A DNA stretch of 34,656 nt from Clostridiales bacterium (GTDB taxonomy: Bacteria; Bacillota; Clostridia; Christensenellales; Aristaeellaceae), in assembly GCA_015056415.1 (NCBI GenBank), contig SVGJ01000025.1, positions 1-34,656 of the forward strand, read 5' to 3'. This document shows, piece after piece, positions 6,023 through 14,331 of the stretch; positions within the stretch are counted from its first letter, which is position 1, and each line of letters begins with the position of its first letter. The notes below the pieces were generated by a model. That model saw only the letters and a program-made list of their open reading frames with translations. It ran no database searches and was not told the origin of the DNA. A program made the position numbers and the translations under genes.

Positions 6023-7726
6023 ATGAAGCAATTCCTGTGTATGCTGGCGCTGGCCCTGCTGCTCCCCTGTGCCGCCCTTGCCGAGGGGGAGATGGTGCTC
6101 ATGGATGAGAACGGCAACGTGGTGATCGAGGCTGTGGAAAGCCGCAGCCTGGAACTCGGCTCCCAGGGCGAGGATGTGGCCGAACTGCAGCAGCGCCTTG
6201 CCGACCTGAGCTACTACGATGCCGACATTTCCGGCAGCTTTGGCGAGAACACGCAGGCCGCCGTGAAGGCCTTTCAGCAGGATTTCGGGCTGGAAGCCAC
6301 CGGCAAGGCCGATGCGCAGACCCAGTCCCTGCTGTTCGCCACGCTGTACCGCCCGCTGCAGTACGGCTCCTCCGGCGAGGACGTGAAACGCCTGCAGACC
6401 CGCCTGACCGAGCTGGGCTACTATACCGGCAAGATCTCCGGCAACTATCTGGAGGCCACCCGCAGCGCCGTGGAGCGCTTCCAGGCGAAGGTTGGTGAAG
6501 ACATCACCGGCATCGCCGATCCGGACGTGCAGACCCTGCTCTACAGCGGCGAGGCCATCTCTGCTCACGCGAAGACAGAGGTCACCGCCACCCCCGCACC
6601 GGATCTGGACAATATATCCTTCCTCGTCATTGAGGATGAAAGCCTCATCACCCCCACCCCCGCACCGCAGGTCGCATTCACCAAGCGGCTTGCCCGCGGC
6701 TCCACGGGCAAATCAGTCAAGCAGCTCCAGGAGCGCCTGACCGAGCTGGGCTACTATGAAGGCCCCGTCTCCGGCAACTTCCTGGGCCATACCGTCAACG
6801 CGGTCAAGGCCTTCCAGACGCAGAACGGCCTGAAGGGCGACGGTATCGTGGGTGAGGACACCTGGAACATGCTCTTCAATACTGCGGACATCATCATGCC
6901 TGATGAAACGCCCCGACCCACCCCCACGCCCACGCCGGTACCCTTTGCCATCACGGTGGACGTGGCCAACCAGGTCACCACCGTTTACGGCCGCGACGAG
7001 AACGGCGAATACAACGTGGTCATCCGACAGATGCTCTGCTCCACCGGTACCAAGGCAGCCCCCAGTGATGTGGGCGAATGGGTGCTTTCCGGCCGTACTG
7101 CCCGCTGGTGCTACTTCCCCAAGTGGGGCGGTCACGCCCAGTACTGGACAAAGATCAACGGCTCCATCGCCTTCCACTCCGTGATCTACAACACCGTGGA
7201 CACCATGGATCTTTCCGTGAAGAGCTACAAGAACCTGGGCAAGCGCGCCTCCCACGGCTGCATCCGCCTGACCGTGGCCGACGCCCGCTGGATCTATGAA
7301 AACTGCGGCAAGGGCACCGTGGTCACCATCACCGAGAAGCTGCCCAAGGATCCCGAGCTGGTGGCTTCCCTGAAGCTCCCGGCACTGAACTACGGCAATA
7401 TGCTCCCCAAGGAGACCCCCGAGCCCACCGCCGAACCCAACTACATCTCCGGTGGACAGCCTCCCCTGCCCCTCAAGAAGCTCCAGAAGGGCGATTCCTC
7501 CGAGGCCGTTTACTGGATGCAGAAGAAGCTCACCGAGCTGGGCTACTACTCCGGCAAGTGCTCCGGCACCTACCTGGAAGGTACCGTGGCCGCGGTGAAG
7601 GCCTTCCAGAAGGACAATAAGATCAGCGCCAACGGCACCGCCTCGGTGCAGACGCTGGAGAAGCTCTACGAAAAGGAGCTGGCGACCCCCGTCCCCGCCC
7701 CCACGCCCAGCCCCGAAGCAAAATAA
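6023..7726 (+). CDS. Secreted L,D-transpeptidase (YkuD) with four peptidoglycan-binding domains
   Basis: 567 residues; start at ATG 6023, preceded by GGGGTG at a workable distance. Signal peptide MKQFLCMLALALLLPCAALA, probably cut before EGE. Order: PG_binding_1 repeats at about 43-103, 111-172 and 220-283; a YkuD catalytic domain at about 307-440; a fourth PG_binding_1 at about 486-550. TPTPAP-type linkers separate the modules. The YkuD signature is intact: HSVIYN, then SHGCIRLT with nucleophile Cys413. L,D-transpeptidases form 3-3 cross-links in peptidoglycan or attach proteins to it. Each repeat carries the usual L-x-x-LGYY...TxxAVxxFQ pattern. A catalytic domain flanked on both sides by binding repeats is less usual than the common one-sided layout. 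Monocistronic, with its own promoter and terminator. Confidence 0.95.
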   Translation: MKQFLCMLALALLLPCAALAEGEMVLMDENGNVVIEAVESRSLELGSQGEDVAELQQRLADLSYYDADISGSFGENTQAAVKAFQQDFGLEATGKADAQTQSLLFATLYRPLQYGSSGEDVKRLQTRLTELGYYTGKISGNYLEATRSAVERFQAKVGEDITGIADPDVQTLLYSGEAISAHAKTEVTATPAPDLDNISFLVIEDESLITPTPAPQVAFTKRLARGSTGKSVKQLQERLTELGYYEGPVSGNFLGHTVNAVKAFQTQNGLKGDGIVGEDTWNMLFNTADIIMPDETPRPTPTPTPVPFAITVDVANQVTTVYGRDENGEYNVVIRQMLCSTGTKAAPSDVGEWVLSGRTARWCYFPKWGGHAQYWTKINGSIAFHSVIYNTVDTMDLSVKSYKNLGKRASHGCIRLTVADARWIYENCGKGTVVTITEKLPKDPELVASLKLPALNYGNMLPKETPEPTAEPNYISGGQPPLPLKKLQKGDSSEAVYWMQKKLTELGYYSGKCSGTYLEGTVAAVKAFQKDNKISANGTASVQTLEKLYEKELATPVPAPTPSPEAK

Positions 7727-7730
7727 CCTC

Positions 7731-7763
7731 AAAGGCACGGACACACTCCGTGCCTTTTCCTTT
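7731..7763 (+). terminator. Terminator of the L,D-transpeptidase gene
   Basis: AAAGGCACGGA / TCCGTGCCTTT, an 11-bp perfect stem with a 5-base loop, followed by TCCTTTT. Confidence 0.88.
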
Positions 7764-7830
7764 TCTTGCATCCCGCAAGCCGGCATGAAATAATCATTTT
7801 GATATTCACATTCTCTTGGGCGGCCATTCC

Positions 7831-8325
7831 ATGAGTTATACCAATGCCGAGCAGAAAACGATCGATGAGATCCGCGTGCTGTGCGTGGGCCTGTTTACCT
7901 ATATTCTCGATGATATGGACGCCCATTTCAAGCTCGTCCAGCGCCGTGCCGAGCATTACGACAGAACAGGGCAATTCACAGACGATGGCAGCCAACCGAA
8001 AAGAAACGTTACTGCGGGCTCATCCAAAGCGGGAGGAATCTTCTTCTGGCTTTTCTCGACCATCGGTAAGCTCCTGGCCATCTCCTTTCACGGCGTACAG
8101 CCGGAATGGATCAGCTTCGACCTTCCCAACGACAACGAAAGTCCCCTTGTTTTCTCCACCGCCGACCCGGAGGTTCTGGAGAAGATCCACTCCCGGATCC
8201 TTGCTCTGAAGGGCATCCACACCCGTGTGGCGATATGCATCAACGCGCTGATCGAGAAGATCCAGGCCAGCGACCATGCCCTGCTGAAGTGCTACCAGCA
8301 CCTGAAGACGATCCCCACCGTCTGA
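7831..8325 (+). CDS. Hypothetical protein, 164 residues
   Basis: No family is recognised. The start is taken at ATG 7831 (MSYTNAEQKTIDEIRVL); an upstream TTG at 7816 is possible, and neither has a clear Shine-Dalgarno site. The N-terminal 50 residues are charged and helical (LFTYILDDMDAHFKLVQRRA). One hydrophobic stretch around residues 70-87 (GGIFFWLFSTIGKLLAISF) could be a membrane or core helix, followed by an acidic segment and a C-terminal helical region (RVAICINALIEKIQASDHAL). Codon use is less GC-biased than in the neighbours, which may indicate acquired DNA. It appears to share a short unit with the following small ORF, 11 bases downstream, closed by the terminator at 8523. Confidence 0.55.
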   Translation: MSYTNAEQKTIDEIRVLCVGLFTYILDDMDAHFKLVQRRAEHYDRTGQFTDDGSQPKRNVTAGSSKAGGIFFWLFSTIGKLLAISFHGVQPEWISFDLPNDNESPLVFSTADPEVLEKIHSRILALKGIHTRVAICINALIEKIQASDHALLKCYQHLKTIPTV

Positions 8326-8336
8326 CCAGAAAAGAT

Positions 8337-8513
8337 ATGAAGCTGCTGGTCAAAATTCTGAAGGCCAACGACATCAGGCTGAATTTCTCCCTTGACGAGG
8401 TCACCAACGACTTTCCCCGGTTCAAATTCCGCAACAGAAAGAAAATCAAAGCCTGGCCCGCTGTGCACATCACCCCGGAGCTTATCAGCAAAGCACAGGC
8501 GCAAAACCATTAA
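8337..8513 (+). CDS. Small basic hypothetical protein, 58 residues
   Basis: ATG at 8337, 11 bases after the preceding stop, with only a weak AGAAAAG site. The product (MKLLVKILKANDIRLNFSLD to AQAQNH) is rich in Lys and Arg in the middle (FPRFKFRNRKKIKAW) and has no membrane segment. No family is recognised. It is in a different frame from the upstream ORF, so it could be a separate small gene or a frameshifted tail of it. A strong terminator 10 bases after the stop supports the end of a transcription unit here. Confidence 0.4.
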   Translation: MKLLVKILKANDIRLNFSLDEVTNDFPRFKFRNRKKIKAWPAVHITPELISKAQAQNH

Positions 8514-8522
8514 CACACAACA

Positions 8523-8554
8523 AACCGCCGCCTGCATCCTCACAGGCGGCGGTT
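8523..8554 (+). terminator. Bidirectional terminator between convergent units
   Basis: AACCGCCGCCTG / CAGGCGGCGGTT forms a 12-bp perfect stem with an 8-base loop, flanked by A-rich and T-rich DNA (CATTTTATTT on the plus side). It lies 4 bases from the stop of the minus-strand transglutaminase gene and can serve both directions. Confidence 0.8.
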
Positions 8555-8558
8555 CATT

Positions 8559-10802
8559 TTATTTGGTGAACAATCGTTTCTTCTGCGGTATGAAGGCCCG
8601 CGTCAGCAGCAGGCGCAGCTGCTGCCAGCGGCTCAGCCGGCTGGTCAGAAGACGATAAGTCTCGGCAGCCATGGCAGTCTCCTCCGGCTCGGGTTCCACT
8701 CGGCCGTAGAACACCAGCGCCATGCACTCACCCAGGGGCAGCAGTTTCACCGGGAACCGGCGCAGGCCGTCCACACGGCGCATGTAGGCCATGGGCGATT
8801 CATTGGCTTCCCTGGGCAGTCCGGCTACCCGCAGTCCATCGCCGACGGCCTGCATCCACGCGGACCAGCGGCCCATTTCATCCTTGGCACGCCTTGCGCA
8901 GCACTCGGGCAGCGTCCACCAGATGCGGAGCCCGCAGGCTGCCGCAAGCAGCAGCGCCAGCAGCCACCACAGCCAGCTCCAGCCCATCCGTTCATCCTGA
9001 TCAGGCTGTTGGTCGGGCGCGATGGGCGGCTCCGGTGTGGGCGTAGGCTCGTTCTCCATGGCGGGCGGCACGTTTTCCGGCTCGGGCGACGGGGTCGGTT
9101 CGTCCGTCGGGGGCTGCTGAGAGGGCTCGGGCGTCTGTTCGGGCTGTTCCGGTTCAGGCGGGAGCATTTCCTGCGGCGTTTCGCTCACGCGGTTCTGGGC
9201 AGGCGTGGCATCAAAGGTCAGCCAGCCGAAGCCCTCAAAGTACACCTCTGTCCACGCGTGGCCGTGCATACCGGTCACATAGGCATGGCCATCTCCGTCC
9301 GGCTCTGCCAGGTAGCCCTCCACATATCGCGCGGGCAGGCCCACCATGCGGCACAGCACCGTCATGGCCGAGGCAAAATACGTACAGTAGCCCTCCTTGG
9401 TGTTGACGAGGAAATTGCTCACAAAGTCGATATTCTCCGGCTGGGGCTCCACATCCAGGGTGTAGCGGAAATTGCGGGAAAGGTAATTCTGCAGGGCGAA
9501 CGCCTTGTCATAGGGGGTAACAGCGCCCTCGCAGGCCTCCTGGGCCAGGCGGAACACCTGCTCCTGCAAATGGTCAGGCAAAGCGGTGTAATCGTGCAGG
9601 ATCTGCGGATAGAGCGGATCCTCAGTGCCTTCGCAGGCCTGGATCAACGTGCTCAGGCCCGCGTCGCCGGCCAGCATCAGCGGGGCGGTGACGGTATAGG
9701 TATCCTCTGGCTGCAGGTCACGGGTAACAAAGACCTCGCTGCCGGAATTGAAGTAAGGCACCAGCTCGCCGCCGGGGTTCAGGCTGCGGATGCGCTGGGG
9801 CACAAACATACTGGAAGCGCTGGAGTCCAGCATCCGTACGCTGACCGTCTGATAGGCCGTCAGGCCGCTGTCCTCCCCCAGAGCGCCCTCGGGGAGCCCC
9901 ATGTTGAAGGCGGCGCTGCGTTCCTCCCGCCACTGCAGGCTGGACCACAGGTAACGCCGGCCCGCCAGGGTATCCACCCACATACGGCCGGTGTATTCAT
10001 TCTTCACGCTGCCCCGCAGATACGTCTTGCGCGAGGTCTTCACCAGCATCACGGGATCATCGTTGGGCTCGGCCTTGCCGCCCAGCTGATACTGGCCCTG
10101 GGGATAATAACCCTCGCTGGCCAGGGTGAATACATTACGGGGCTGGGTAAACATGAACCGGGCGAAGATCTGGTCACGCAGCTTATCGGCCGCGTCCTTC
10201 ATGGGCTGGATGGTCACGCCCTCCGCCGGCGTCAGCAGCAGCGCCAGGCCGGCCACCACTGCCGCGAGAGGCAGCGCGCGGCGCATGGCGAGGCTCTCGT
10301 GATGGGTGAATGCGACCTGCAGGATCACGCCGGCAAAGGCAGGCGCCAGCCAGGGCAGCACGCGCGGCTGATCGCTCAGCCACAGCAGCACCGCTGCCAG
10401 CACCGTGATCGTCAGCGCCGGGGAAACGCCCATGCCGCGGTTCGTCAGCATAAAGCACGCGACACCCATCAGCACCGCCAGCAGTATCGCGACCTCCCGG
10501 GCCACCATGGGCAGCGCCCCGTTCAGCCCGGTAAAATGAAGGGTCACGGCACGCAGGATCTCCGTCAGCGTATCAACGCCGCCGAGCAGAAGCCAGAGCG
10601 CTGCGCCGCCGGCCAACACACCGGCCATCAGCAGCCGGGTGAGCTTCCTGACCGAGGTCAGCGCCATCACCAGTGTTACGCCAGCCAACAGCAGCGCCGC
10701 CAGCCAGCCGTAGGCCAGCAGTTCCATGCAACCCAGCATGCCCAGCGTCAGGCCCAGCGAGAGCAGGAACGCCACCGCGCCGTGTCTTGCCGCCTCCTTC
10801 AT
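8559..10802 (-). CDS. Membrane-bound transglutaminase-like protein (TgpA/DUF3488-DUF4129 type)
   Basis: 747 residues. The start at 10802 is preferred because AAAGGAGGG precedes it by 7 bases; a farther in-frame ATG at 10832 overlaps the DUF58 stop but lacks such a site. Residues 1-210 hold about six membrane helices. An extracytoplasmic region follows, with a transglutaminase-core domain whose Cys-His-Asp triad is visible: Cys473 in GYCTYFASAM, His515 in HGHAWTEVYFEGFGW and Asp531 in TFDATP. A Pro/Glu/Thr-rich linker (about 545-605), one more membrane helix (WSWLWWLLALLLAAACGL) and a cytosolic tail of DUF4129 type complete it. With DUF58 and MoxR it forms a widespread three-gene unit of uncertain, probably envelope-related, function. 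It is the last gene of that operon. Confidence 0.92.
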   Translation of the reverse strand: MKEAARHGAVAFLLSLGLTLGMLGCMELLAYGWLAALLLAGVTLVMALTSVRKLTRLLMAGVLAGGAALWLLLGGVDTLTEILRAVTLHFTGLNGALPMVAREVAILLAVLMGVACFMLTNRGMGVSPALTITVLAAVLLWLSDQPRVLPWLAPAFAGVILQVAFTHHESLAMRRALPLAAVVAGLALLLTPAEGVTIQPMKDAADKLRDQIFARFMFTQPRNVFTLASEGYYPQGQYQLGGKAEPNDDPVMLVKTSRKTYLRGSVKNEYTGRMWVDTLAGRRYLWSSLQWREERSAAFNMGLPEGALGEDSGLTAYQTVSVRMLDSSASSMFVPQRIRSLNPGGELVPYFNSGSEVFVTRDLQPEDTYTVTAPLMLAGDAGLSTLIQACEGTEDPLYPQILHDYTALPDHLQEQVFRLAQEACEGAVTPYDKAFALQNYLSRNFRYTLDVEPQPENIDFVSNFLVNTKEGYCTYFASAMTVLCRMVGLPARYVEGYLAEPDGDGHAYVTGMHGHAWTEVYFEGFGWLTFDATPAQNRVSETPQEMLPPEPEQPEQTPEPSQQPPTDEPTPSPEPENVPPAMENEPTPTPEPPIAPDQQPDQDERMGWSWLWWLLALLLAAACGLRIWWTLPECCARRAKDEMGRWSAWMQAVGDGLRVAGLPREANESPMAYMRRVDGLRRFPVKLLPLGECMALVFYGRVEPEPEETAMAAETYRLLTSRLSRWQQLRLLLTRAFIPQKKRLFTK

Positions 10803-10831
10803 GCCATTCCCTCCTTTCGCGTTTCTTTTCA

Positions 10832-11986
10832 TCACGCCGGCACAGGCGTGACGTAGCACACCTCGATCTCCCCCTGCTGAAGCTTGCTGATCAGCGGCAG
10901 CACCAGCGGGTCATCAGGCGTAAAGGTCACCAGGTACAGGCGCATCATGGGGCCCATGCGGCGCATGCGGATCATCACGTCCACCATGTGGCTGGAAAGG
11001 CGCGCGGAGATCACCACCGTAGCGCCCACCTTGCGCATACGGCGGGTTTCCAGCAGCAGCACGCGCTCGAAGCGGTCCGTTTCGGAAAAATCCACCCGGG
11101 CAAGATTTTCCAGGATCATGGGCATGCCCATGGCCTTGTCCAGCTCCACAGGATGCGCGCCCAACAGCGGCAGGCGCACGGCATGATCCGTTATCATCTG
11201 GCTGTTCATCACGGAGGCTGCCGTCTCCAGCAGCGAGTCCCGCACATCCGCCTCCGCCTCGGGGTGACCCCATGAGGGGGGCGGCGAGCAATCCATCAGC
11301 ACCAGCGCGTCGGGCAGCACAGGCTCCTCAAAGCGGCGCACCACCAGTTCACGCTTACGCGCGGAAAGCTTCCAGTGAATCTTCTTCAGCGCGTCGCCGG
11401 GCATATAGGCGCGGATGTCGCTGGGGTTGGTCACGTCCTCGGTGGCACGGGCCATGGTCTCAAGGCCGGAATCACCGGGCGCGAAGGCCAGCGGCTCCAC
11501 CTGAAAGGGCAGGGGCAGCACCAGCAGCTCGCTTCGGGCGGCGGTTGGATCCTTCGTAATGGAAAACAGTCCGAAAAGATCCTCCACCGTGCAGCGCTTC
11601 ACACCAGGGCTGCTAACGCCAACGTGCATGGCGTGAAAGGGCAGGGTCAGCTTCTGCACACGGCCGGGAGCGTCCTTGAGCCGCACGGCGGTCTCTGGCG
11701 TGTCCGGCGTAGCGAAAAGCTCCAGCTGCACCGGCGCGATGGGAATGATCCCCCGGTGCTTCACCGTCACAGTGAGCATCACATCCTCGCCCCGCTGTAC
11801 GCTCCGGCCGCTCATGCTGCTGGATATCTCCAGCGTGCGGGCGGCGTGCCACACGCCAAGAAAGCTGAACACCACGATCAGGGTGATCAGCACGGCGCCG
11901 GCAAGAAAGATGGGGCTGCCCGTGGAGAACGCCGCCAGCAGCAGCGCCGCCACGATCACGGCAGGTATGGTCAGATGCGTTCTCAT
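10832..11986 (-). CDS. DUF58 domain-containing membrane protein
   Basis: 384 residues. Two N-terminal membrane helices (residues about 6-45), an extracytoplasmic-like beta-rich segment, then the DUF58 signature KKIHWKLSARKRELVVR around residues 198-216, and a following LVLMDCSPP strand in the position of the degenerate von Willebrand A-like metal site. DUF58 proteins are almost always coupled to MoxR AAA+ ATPases, as here: its ATG overlaps the MoxR stop by 4 bases (ATGA). The role is thought to involve MoxR-assisted maturation or assembly of envelope complexes; no substrate is known here. Confidence 0.92.
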   Translation of the reverse strand: MRTHLTIPAVIVAALLLAAFSTGSPIFLAGAVLITLIVVFSFLGVWHAARTLEISSSMSGRSVQRGEDVMLTVTVKHRGIIPIAPVQLELFATPDTPETAVRLKDAPGRVQKLTLPFHAMHVGVSSPGVKRCTVEDLFGLFSITKDPTAARSELLVLPLPFQVEPLAFAPGDSGLETMARATEDVTNPSDIRAYMPGDALKKIHWKLSARKRELVVRRFEEPVLPDALVLMDCSPPPSWGHPEAEADVRDSLLETAASVMNSQMITDHAVRLPLLGAHPVELDKAMGMPMILENLARVDFSETDRFERVLLLETRRMRKVGATVVISARLSSHMVDVMIRMRRMGPMMRLYLVTFTPDDPLVLPLISKLQQGEIEVCYVTPVPA

Positions 11987-12924
11987 AGCTTGACAGGAAC
12001 CGCCACGTTCTTGAGGATCTTCATCAGCACCTGCTCGGCATTGACGCCCTTCATGCGGGCCTCAGGGTTCAGCACCACACGGTGGGAGAATACCGGCAGC
12101 AGCATATGCTGCACATCCTCGGGCAGGATGAAATCGCGACCATCCAGCAGCGCGCAGGCCTGGGCGCCGTGGATCAGCGCGATGGCCGCGCGGGTGGACG
12201 CGCCCAGCGTCAGCGCGGGATCCTGACGGGTCGCCGCCGCCAGGGTGGCCACATAAGCGCGCACCTCCGGCGAGCAATAGACGGTGGTCACCATCTGCTG
12301 CAGGGCGATGACGTCCTCCGCGGCGCATACAGGCTCCAGCACAGCCATAGGCTTCACCGTGCCGGAATAGCGCTCCAGCACGTCCATTTCCTGCTCGATG
12401 GTGGGATAGCCCATGGCGATGCGCAGGAAGAAGCGGTCCATCTGCGCCTCAGGCAGAGGATAGGTGCCCACGAACTCGCCGGGGTTCTGGGTAGCCAGCA
12501 CGATGAAGGGCTGGGGCAGCTTGTGGGTAATGCCATCCACCGTCACCTGCTGCTCCTCCATGACCTCCAGCAGGGCGGACTGCGTCTTGGGGCTGGTACG
12601 GTTGATCTCGTCCGCCAGGATGACCTGGCTCATCACAGCGCCTTCCTTGTACTCCATTTCGCCGGTTTTGAAGTTCACCAGCGTGAAGCCCGTTACGTCG
12701 GAGGGCATCAGGTCGGGGGTGAACTGGATGCGCCGGAAGGAGCAATCCAGCGATTTGGCCAGCGCGCTGGCCAGAGTGGTCTTGCCCACGCCGGGCACGT
12801 CCTCGATGAGCACATGGCCCTTGCACAGAAGGGCGATCAGCGCGTACTCGATGGCCTCGTCCTTACCGACGATGACCTTGGCAATATTCTCCTGCAGGGC
12901 CTGAATGATGCGCCTGGGCTGCAT
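11983..12924 (-). CDS. MoxR-family AAA+ ATPase
   Basis: 313 residues. The start at 12924 (MQPRRIIQ) is chosen because AAGGAGG lies 7-8 bases upstream; an in-frame ATG at 12957 is closer to the promoter but lacks a site. Walker A EDVPGVGKTT with Lys48, Walker B VILADEINRTSPKTQ, sensor 1 ATQNPGEFVGTYPLPEAQ and arginine finger region DRFFLRI are all present. MoxR proteins act as chaperone-like ATPases for metal insertion or complex assembly together with VWA-type partners, here DUF58. It is the first gene of a three-gene operon, behind the promoter at 12961-12989. Confidence 0.95.
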   Translation of the reverse strand: MQPRRIIQALQENIAKVIVGKDEAIEYALIALLCKGHVLIEDVPGVGKTTLASALAKSLDCSFRRIQFTPDLMPSDVTGFTLVNFKTGEMEYKEGAVMSQVILADEINRTSPKTQSALLEVMEEQQVTVDGITHKLPQPFIVLATQNPGEFVGTYPLPEAQMDRFFLRIAMGYPTIEQEMDVLERYSGTVKPMAVLEPVCAAEDVIALQQMVTTVYCSPEVRAYVATLAAATRQDPALTLGASTRAAIALIHGAQACALLDGRDFILPEDVQHMLLPVFSHRVVLNPEARMKGVNAEQVLMKILKNVAVPVKL

Positions 12925-12960
12925 ACAGACTGCCTCCTTGATTACAAAACTTTTCATTTT

Positions 12961-12989
12961 ATTATAAACAACATTTCATATTTTTTCAA
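12961..12989 (-). promoter_or_regulatory. Promoter of the moxR-DUF58-transglutaminase operon
   Basis: Minus-strand TTGAAA (12984-12989), a 17-base spacer and perfect TATAAT (12961-12966), 37 bases before the chosen moxR start. Confidence 0.82.
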
Positions 12990-13008
12990 GTATTTGTTGA
13001 TTTTATAC

Positions 13009-13037
13009 TTGAAACACGCCTCTCCATACTGTAAAAT
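13009..13037 (+). promoter_or_regulatory. Promoter of birA-acpS
   Basis: TTGAAA (13009-13014), a 17-base spacer and TAAAAT (13032-13037), 70 bases before the birA ATG. It is divergent from the moxR promoter with about 20 bases between their -35 boxes. Confidence 0.7.
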
Positions 13038-13107
13038 ATCAGTGTACGCAAGGGTTTACGCCCGTTATTGCATTTGTAACAATTTCGACACGAAATGGTG
13101 CTGAGCG

Positions 13108-13917
13108 ATGTCAAACCATCATGATTCACTTTCCGCGGAAGAATGGCTCCCCTTGTTGAGCACCCGCCGCATGGGCCGGGAAGAAGCCCTGGTGTTGGCT
13201 GAAACCGCCTCCACCAACACGCTGCTCAAGCAGCTGGCCCTGGCCGGTGCCCCCGCTGGAAGCCTGTGCCTGTGCGAGACTCAAACCGCCGGCAAGGGAC
13301 GGCTGGGCCGTTCCTGGCACTCGCCCGCCGGCCAGGGGCTGTGGCTCTCTGTGCTGCTGCGGCCGCGTATCAAGCCCGAAGTCGCTCCCCTGGTCACCCT
13401 GTGCGTCGCCATGGCCATGGCTCAGGCCGTACGGAAGGTCACCGGTCTGGACGCGCAGATCAAATGGCCCAATGACCTGGTGCTGCGCGGTAAAAAGCTC
13501 TGCGGCGTCCTGCTGGAGATCGGCTTCGGTCCGCAGGGCATCGACTATATTGTGGCAGGCACCGGCCTGAACGTGCGCAAAGGCGCATATCCAGCCGATC
13601 TGGCCCATCAGGCCACCTCCATCGAGGATCACATCTCCCCCCCGCCCCGCAGGGAATTGCTGGTTCACTACCTTGCGGCGCTGGAGGAGATCACCGATCG
13701 GTTGGAGGAAAGCGACTTCGCCGGTATCGCCGGGGACTACCGCGTCCACAGCTGCACCCTGGGCAGCCAGGTAAAGGTCAGCGGCAGCATGGAATTCACC
13801 GGAACTGCCGAGGACATCGACGAGACCGGCGCGCTGCTGGTACGGGACGAATGCGGCGAGCTGCGCCGTGTGCTGGCAGGCGATGTATCCGTGAGAGGAG
13901 TGATGGGGTATGTGTAA
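13108..13917 (+). CDS. birA: Biotin--[acetyl-CoA-carboxylase] ligase without a DNA-binding domain
   Basis: 269 residues. Attaches biotin to the carrier domain of acetyl-CoA carboxylase and similar enzymes through biotinyl-AMP. The ligase signature GKGRLGRSWHSP (62-73) and KWPNDLVLRGKKLCGVLLE (119-137) are present, followed by a C-terminal SH3-like domain (GSQVKVSGSMEFTGTAEDID). No winged-helix repressor domain is present, only about 25 residues before the catalytic domain, so this is a class I, monofunctional enzyme that cannot act as the biotin repressor. The ribosome site at the ATG is weak. It overlaps acpS by 8 bases. Confidence 0.95.
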   Translation: MSNHHDSLSAEEWLPLLSTRRMGREEALVLAETASTNTLLKQLALAGAPAGSLCLCETQTAGKGRLGRSWHSPAGQGLWLSVLLRPRIKPEVAPLVTLCVAMAMAQAVRKVTGLDAQIKWPNDLVLRGKKLCGVLLEIGFGPQGIDYIVAGTGLNVRKGAYPADLAHQATSIEDHISPPPRRELLVHYLAALEEITDRLEESDFAGIAGDYRVHSCTLGSQVKVSGSMEFTGTAEDIDETGALLVRDECGELRRVLAGDVSVRGVMGYV

Positions 13918-14275
13918 GGTGCGCGGCGTAGGGATCGACCTGTGCGACATCAGCCGCATGGAGCAAAACCTTCGGGACGACCGCTTCCTGAACCGCTTCT
14001 TTACCCCGGCGGAAGCAGCGTATATCCGTGGCCGTGGTCTCAGCGCCAGCCAGAGCATGGCGGGCATCTTCGCCGCCAAGGAGGCGTTCCTCAAGGCGGT
14101 GGGCGTGGGGCTTGCGCTTCCCCTGCAGGACATCGAGGTGCTCCACACCGAGCCGGGGCAGCCTTACTATCATCTGACCGGCAAGGCCCTGGAAGCAGCC
14201 GACGGTGGTGAGGCGCTGCTTTCCATCACCCATGAGGGGCTGATGGCAGCCGCAGTGTGCATCTGGCAGAAATAA
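13910..14275 (+). CDS. acpS: Holo-[acyl-carrier-protein] synthase
   Basis: 121 residues, the usual size. Transfers 4'-phosphopantetheine from CoA to apo-ACP. The two metal-binding signatures are visible: GVGIDLCDI with Asp10 and FAAKEAFLKAVG with Glu58; SITHEGLMAAAVCI closes the fold. Its ATG lies inside the end of birA (8-base overlap) with GAGAGGAG upstream, so translation is coupled. The pair installs the prosthetic groups on the two carrier proteins of fatty-acid synthesis, biotin carrier and acyl carrier. Confidence 0.96.
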   Translation: MCKVRGVGIDLCDISRMEQNLRDDRFLNRFFTPAEAAYIRGRGLSASQSMAGIFAAKEAFLKAVGVGLALPLQDIEVLHTEPGQPYYHLTGKALEAADGGEALLSITHEGLMAAAVCIWQK

Positions 14276-14278
14276 AGC

Positions 14279-14310
14279 AAGAGCTGTTGCAAAACGCAGC
14301 AGCTCTTTTT
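14279..14310 (+). terminator. Terminator of birA-acpS
   Basis: AAGAGCTGTTGC / GCAGCAGCTCTT, a 12-bp stem with one G.U pair and a 5-base A-rich loop, followed by TTT and CTT. It separates convergent operons and may also serve the minus-strand dnaD operon. Confidence 0.85.
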
Positions 14311-14331
14311 CTTATCGCTATAAAATCATTA

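Noticed and set aside
13108-13917. BirA acting as biotin repressor
   Set aside because: No N-terminal winged-helix domain; the catalytic domain begins within about 25 residues of the start.
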